Shown here: positions 16,151 through 19,269 of the stretch, one piece after another | How the letters are laid out: each line of letters begins with the position of its first letter | How positions within the stretch are numbered: position 1 is the stretch's first letter | NCBI GenBank assembly: GCA_015478675.1 | Contig: JADMIH010000060.1 | Span: 1-19,269 of the forward strand | DNA length: 19,269 nt | Direction of reading: 5' to 3' | Source of the DNA: Chloroflexota bacterium | GTDB taxonomy: Bacteria; Chloroflexota; Chloroflexia; QHBQ01; JADMIH01 | Program-made: the position numbers and the translations under genes | The notes under the pieces: generated by a model | Told to the model about the DNA's origin: nothing | The model's database searches: none | The model's input: the letters and a program-made list of their open reading frames with translations, nothing else

Positions 16151-16951
16151 ATGACAGCTTCACAAAACGGGCATACCATGCCTGAGTACGACGAATCTCC
16201 CCTCCCCCCAGCGCCGCAGATGGGCAAAGCCGACCTCCATATGCACACCTCTCTCGGCGACGGCCTCGCCAGCGTGCAGCAGATATTCGACTTCGTAGAA
16301 AACTACACCGACCTGGATATTATCGCCATAACCGACCACGACGATATACGCGGCGCTATGCAGGCCCTTGAGTTGGCCGAGAGACGCAACTACCGCTTCA
16401 AGGTCATACCCGGCAACGAGATTACCACCAGACAGGGGCACCTGCTAGCTCTCTTTGTCACACGTGAGTTCCCGATGCTCAAATCGCTTGAGGCGAGCAT
16501 GGCGGCGATTTATGAAGCCGGCGGCATGGCTATAGCCCCACACCCGCTGTCGTGGCTCACAACCTCAATCAGAGAGAAACAACTGCTGATAACGCACGCA
16601 AGCAAGCATCCCTTCCACGGTATCGAGACATTCAACCCCTCTTACGCGGGACGCGTCGCCCATACGAGGGTAAAAGAGCTTAACCGCAGCGTGCTAAAAC
16701 TGCCGGAGTTCGGCGGATCAGACGCGCACGCCCTCTCTATGATAGGCAAAGGGTACACATCCTTCCCAGGGTCAACAGTAGAAGAGTTGCTGCAAGCCAT
16801 CAAGGAGCACAAGACCTCCGCCGGAGGCACCTTTATGAACTTGCGCGACCACGGCGCGATAGCTGCCCCCAACCTCTGGAAAAGCATGATCGTTCACCCC
16901 ACATACAAGGTCAAAAGGGCCGTTAGCAGGCGCTTCAAAGGCAACGGGTAA
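16151..16951 (+). CDS. PHP-domain metal-dependent phosphoesterase
   Basis: 266 residues. The PHP fold binds two or three metals and hydrolyses phosphoesters. The ligand set is complete: H30 and H32 in ADLHMHTS, D62-H63-D64 in ITDHDD, E90 in GNEITT, H131 in AIAPHP, and D191/H193 in GGSDAHA. Relatives include histidinol phosphatase and the TrpH/YciV nucleotide phosphatase-exonucleases. The C-terminal tail is basic (KVKRAVSRRFKGNG) and could touch the membrane. I placed the start at ATG 16151, with TAAAGG five bases before. The longer frame from 15932 overlaps the previous gene and starts ahead of the promoter; ATG 16178 is another option. A PimA-like mannosyltransferase follows after 11 bp, which suggests a role in inositol phospholipid synthesis. 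The substrate is not known. Confidence 0.88.
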   Translation: MTASQNGHTMPEYDESPLPPAPQMGKADLHMHTSLGDGLASVQQIFDFVENYTDLDIIAITDHDDIRGAMQALELAERRNYRFKVIPGNEITTRQGHLLALFVTREFPMLKSLEASMAAIYEAGGMAIAPHPLSWLTTSIREKQLLITHASKHPFHGIETFNPSYAGRVAHTRVKELNRSVLKLPEFGGSDAHALSMIGKGYTSFPGSTVEELLQAIKEHKTSAGGTFMNLRDHGAIAAPNLWKSMIVHPTYKVKRAVSRRFKGNG

Positions 16952-16962
16952 GCGTTCCATAT

Positions 16963-18189
16963 ATGCCGGGCACTGCACTGAACATAGGGCTTGTATCCCC
17001 TTATGATTACGCCAGCCAGGGAGGAGTGACAGAGCACATCAAGCACCTCTCAAGAGAGCTGCGCGCCCATGGACACACCACCAGGATCCTTGCTCCTTTC
17101 TCCACCGACCGCGCCGAGCTACCTGCGGATCTATATGCACTCGGCTCTGTCACCCCTGTGCCCGCCAACGGCTCCGTAGCCCGCATCTCACTCTCGCCCG
17201 ACCTCAAACGTACCGTGCGCGCAATCCTCCGAGCAGAGCGCTTTGACATAATTCATCTTCATGAGCCGTTGATGCCTGTGGTGCCATGGCTGGTGCTCCG
17301 CGACTCCACCACCGTAAATGTCGGTACCTTCCATGCTTTTGGCGACTATTCCCCACACTATGCGATGGGCAGGCCATTGCTGCGCAGCTTCTTTGACCGC
17401 CTGCAAGGGCGGATCGCTGTCTCGGCATCAGCCTTCGAGTTCGTGTCCCAGTACTTCGGCGGCGAATACGAGATTATCCCAAACGGGGTAGACGTGGCGC
17501 GCTTCGCCGCAGACCTGCCCCCCATCAGGTGGATGCGCGATGGAAGGCCCACAATCCTTTTTGTCGGCAGGTTTGAGGAGCGCCGCAAGGGGCTGCGCTG
17601 GCTCCTGCAAGCCTTGCCTATCATAGAGCCTTATTTCCCCGACCTGCGCGTCGTTGTCGCGGGCAAAGGAGACCCGGAGGATGCCGCAGAGTGGCTGCCG
17701 TTGCGCGACTACTCACGCCCCCACCGGCAGGTATATAGATCGGCAGGTTCAGCCCTCGAAGTGGAGTTCACAGGCTTCGTTTCGGAAGAAGATTTGCCGC
17801 GTTACTATCAATCGTGCGACCTATATTGCGCCCCCTCCACGGGGGGCGAGAGCTTTGGCGTGGTGCTGCTGGAGGCTATGGCCGCAGGCGCGCCGGTCCT
17901 CGCTAGCCGCATCCCCGGCTACGCGAATGTACTCACCCACGGCCGGGAAGGCTTCCTCGCCGAGCCAAAGAACCCCGCCAGCATAGCCGCAGGCATTGTC
18001 CGGCTCCTCAGCGACGCACCACTACGCCAGTATATGAAAGAAGCAGGCAGACGGAGCGCCAACCAGTACGACTGGCCCATCATCGCCGCACGCGTCCTGG
18101 ACTTCTACGAGCGTACGATCGCCCTGGGGATTCCAGTGAAGACCAGCAGACGCAAGCTGGCCCGCGCCAGGAGCGTAGCTAGCAGATAG
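16963..18189 (+). CDS. pimA-like: GT4 glycosyltransferase, PimA-like phosphatidylinositol mannosyltransferase
   Basis: 408-residue GT-B enzyme of family GT4. The N-terminal half has YDYASQGGVTEHI, IIHLHEP and VGTFHAFGDYSP. The C-terminal half has FVGRFEERRKGL (R203, K209, which line up with PimA R196 and K202) and CAPSTGGESFGVVLLEAMAAG with E296 and E304 as the retaining E-x7-E pair. Actinobacterial PimA has nearly the same strings (GR..E.RKGM, YCAP..GGESFG), so transfer of mannose from GDP-mannose to the inositol of PI is the best prediction. It would act at the inner face of the membrane. It shares a transcript with the PHP gene (11-bp gap) and lies upstream of the CDP-alcohol phosphatidyltransferase. 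Another membrane lipid could be the acceptor. No strong ribosome binding site precedes the ATG. Confidence 0.87.
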   Translation: MPGTALNIGLVSPYDYASQGGVTEHIKHLSRELRAHGHTTRILAPFSTDRAELPADLYALGSVTPVPANGSVARISLSPDLKRTVRAILRAERFDIIHLHEPLMPVVPWLVLRDSTTVNVGTFHAFGDYSPHYAMGRPLLRSFFDRLQGRIAVSASAFEFVSQYFGGEYEIIPNGVDVARFAADLPPIRWMRDGRPTILFVGRFEERRKGLRWLLQALPIIEPYFPDLRVVVAGKGDPEDAAEWLPLRDYSRPHRQVYRSAGSALEVEFTGFVSEEDLPRYYQSCDLYCAPSTGGESFGVVLLEAMAAGAPVLASRIPGYANVLTHGREGFLAEPKNPASIAAGIVRLLSDAPLRQYMKEAGRRSANQYDWPIIAARVLDFYERTIALGIPVKTSRRKLARARSVASR

Positions 18190-18257
18190 CTCACTGCTCG
18201 CCTCACCACTCGAAAAAGCAAACCTGTGGGACCCTCCAGCCAGGCTACAAAGCTCTG

Positions 18258-18266
18258 TGGTATAAT
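18258..18266 (+). promoter_or_regulatory. Extended -10 promoter of the phosphatidyltransferase gene
   Basis: TGG-TATAAT (18258-18266) is a perfect -10 with TGn extension and no clear -35. Predicted start is near 18273, which gives a leader of about 140 bases before the TTG start. Possible stems in the leader are GTTGGA/TCCAAC (18282-18287, 18303-18308) and GGCGG/CCGCC around 18323-18336. Confidence 0.5.
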
Positions 18267-18412
18267 ATTCGCTTGTGAAGCGTTGGACAGAAAGCGTGGG
18301 AATCCAACAAAACGCAACGTTGGCGGCCAGCCCGCCTATCGTCATTGGGTAGCCATCAGCCACCCCAGCACTACAAAGCGACGCCTTTTGTTTTGTTCAA
18401 GGAGGGGACTAA

Positions 18413-19021
18413 TTGCTGACACAACTGCTGCAAGCCTGGGCACGGGGAGTGGCCCGGCGCGCGGCGCAGATTTTCGTCAGGACGCCTATTACGCCAAATA
18501 TGCTAACGCTATTTGGGTTGGTGCTCAACCTGGTCGTGGCGGTGCTCCTGCTGAACAATCACCTGGTAGCAGGCGGCATCATGATTATTGCCGCCGGCCT
18601 ATTCGATATGCTCGACGGCGCCCTCGCCAAGATCACCAGCAGGATGAGTTCATTCGGGGCCTTTCTCGATTCCGTGGTTGACCGCTACTCGGAGGCAATA
18701 ATCCTCCTCGGCCTGCTGCTTCACTACTACACGCAAGCACAGACACAGGGCCTCCTGGAAGTAGTGCTAATTTACATCATCCTGGTCGGCTCGATGATGA
18801 TCAGCTATGCAAGGGCACGCGCAGGTGCGCTGCATATCGCAAACGAAGTGGGTATCATGGCACGGCCTGAGCGCATTGTCCTGCTGGCGCTCGGCCTCAT
18901 CTTCCAAACTGTGCTGCTGCTGCCCATCCTCTGGCTCCTCGCTATCGGCACCCAGTTCACCGCTATCCAGCGCATAGTTTACGTCTGGCAAGTCACCACC
19001 GGCAGGAAAGAAGGCAAGTAG
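18413..19021 (+). CDS. pgsA-like: CDP-alcohol phosphatidyltransferase, PIP-synthase-like
   Basis: 202-residue integral membrane enzyme that moves a phosphatidyl group from CDP-diacylglycerol to an alcohol. The family signature is present as D65-MLD68-G-ALA-K73, then G82, D86 and D90 (DxxDGxxAR-x8-GxxxDxxxD with Lys for Arg). Hydrophobic helices surround it. TPNMLTLFGLVLN near the N-terminus and SYARARAGAL followed by VGIMARPERIV match actinobacterial phosphatidylinositol-phosphate synthases. That enzyme joins CDP-DAG and inositol-1-phosphate. The start is TTG with AAGGAGGGG (18399-18407) five bases before, the strongest ribosome binding site in the window. Its position after a PimA-like gene supports PI synthesis. 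Phosphatidylglycerophosphate synthesis is the main alternative. Confidence 0.88.
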   Translation: MLTQLLQAWARGVARRAAQIFVRTPITPNMLTLFGLVLNLVVAVLLLNNHLVAGGIMIIAAGLFDMLDGALAKITSRMSSFGAFLDSVVDRYSEAIILLGLLLHYYTQAQTQGLLEVVLIYIILVGSMMISYARARAGALHIANEVGIMARPERIVLLALGLIFQTVLLLPILWLLAIGTQFTAIQRIVYVWQVTTGRKEGK

Positions 19022-19065
19022 GGCGGCCCCGATTGTGGCACCCAACGTTCTGCTACAGCAAGGCC

Positions 19066-19082
19066 CCTTCCCACAGGGAAGG
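19066..19082. terminator. Hairpin after the phosphatidyltransferase gene
   Basis: CCTTCCC (19066-19072) and GGGAAGG (19076-19082) form a perfect 7-bp stem with loop ACA, 44 bp past the stop codon. The flanks (GGCCCC before, AGGTC after) recall the dispersed CCCCTCTCCC repeats, so it may be a degenerate repeat rather than a terminator. No T-run follows. Confidence 0.4.
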
Positions 19083-19269
19083 AGGTCAGGAGGATCGGAG
19101 GTTGCTTGCCGCCAGGTAGTAATGACGAACCCTCCGTAAAAACCTGCTCTGCGAGCCGCGCAAGATACGCCGGTACTTACGCGAGCATGGAGCAGGCATA
19201 ACTAGCCCTCGCAAGAGCAACGAGAGAGGGCTAAGGCATATCTGAGGGGGCTGCTCAGCGGGCTGAGAC
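19083..19269. other. Hairpin-rich stretch at the right edge, no clear gene
   Basis: Inverted repeats are CCTGCTC/GAGCAGG (19143-19149, 19190-19196), TAGCCCTC/GAGGGCTA (19203-19210, 19226-19233) and CTCAG/CTGAG near 19257-19267. A minus-strand frame is open from the window edge to a TGA at 19088-19086. It encodes a basic peptide I do not recognise. The stretch could be the end of a leftward gene, a structured RNA or repeats. Confidence 0.35.

Noticed and set aside
18226..18681. 151-codon + strand frame overlapping the phosphatidyltransferase
   Set aside because: It runs across a promoter and a leader and out of frame through a recognised family member. Its translation has no recognisable domain.
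19086..19268. Partial minus-strand coding gene entering from the right edge
   Set aside because: The roughly 60 open codons show no recognised motif and overlap several inverted repeats, so a gene call is not supported from this window alone.

Overview
The window is an assembled piece of a moderately GC-rich bacterial chromosome. Genes are densely packed, and all complete ones lie on the + strand; one truncated gene at the left edge is on the - strand. Three things together suggest a member of the Chloroflexota: a class A penicillin-binding protein with an Ig-like and TP/Ala-rich tail, dispersed CCCCTCTCCC-type palindromic repeats, and the gene complement. This is inference; no rRNA or other taxonomic marker is present.

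Layout. 1-502 (-): N-terminus of a polytopic GT-C type glycosyltransferase-like membrane protein. 503-797: divergent intergenic region. 798-4742: large bifunctional penicillin-binding protein. 4743-5161: first copy of a palindromic REP/MITE-like element, ending next to the promoter of an aquaporin (5162-5920). 5921-6336: second copy of the element, then a clear promoter for the Mrp/ApbC Fe-S carrier (6337-7434), which is followed by a 20-bp hairpin. 7564-13476: a compact operon of a methyltransferase with a C-terminal coiled coil, a three-part GT2 + GT4 fusion and a second GT2 that is its partly decayed paralogue; probably surface polysaccharide synthesis. 13507-13730: palindrome-rich leader. 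13782-15986: membrane-bound diguanylate cyclase with two GAF domains. 16151-19021: PHP phosphoesterase, PimA-like GT4 mannosyltransferase and a CDP-alcohol phosphatidyltransferase resembling phosphatidylinositol-phosphate synthase. 19022-19269: hairpin-rich non-coding end.

How the genes fit together. Most of the window concerns the cell envelope: peptidoglycan synthesis (PBP), surface glycan assembly (GT-C, MTase, GT2/GT4) and probably inositol phospholipid mannosides (PimA-like + PIP-synthase-like). A c-di-GMP synthase sits between the glycan operon and the lipid cluster. The most interesting hypothesis is that the PHP protein encoded with the PimA and PIP-synthase homologues removes phosphate from phosphatidylinositol-phosphate. 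As far as I know, that step lacks an assigned enzyme in bacteria that make PI through PIP.

No CRISPR array, tRNA, rRNA, transposase or phage gene was seen.
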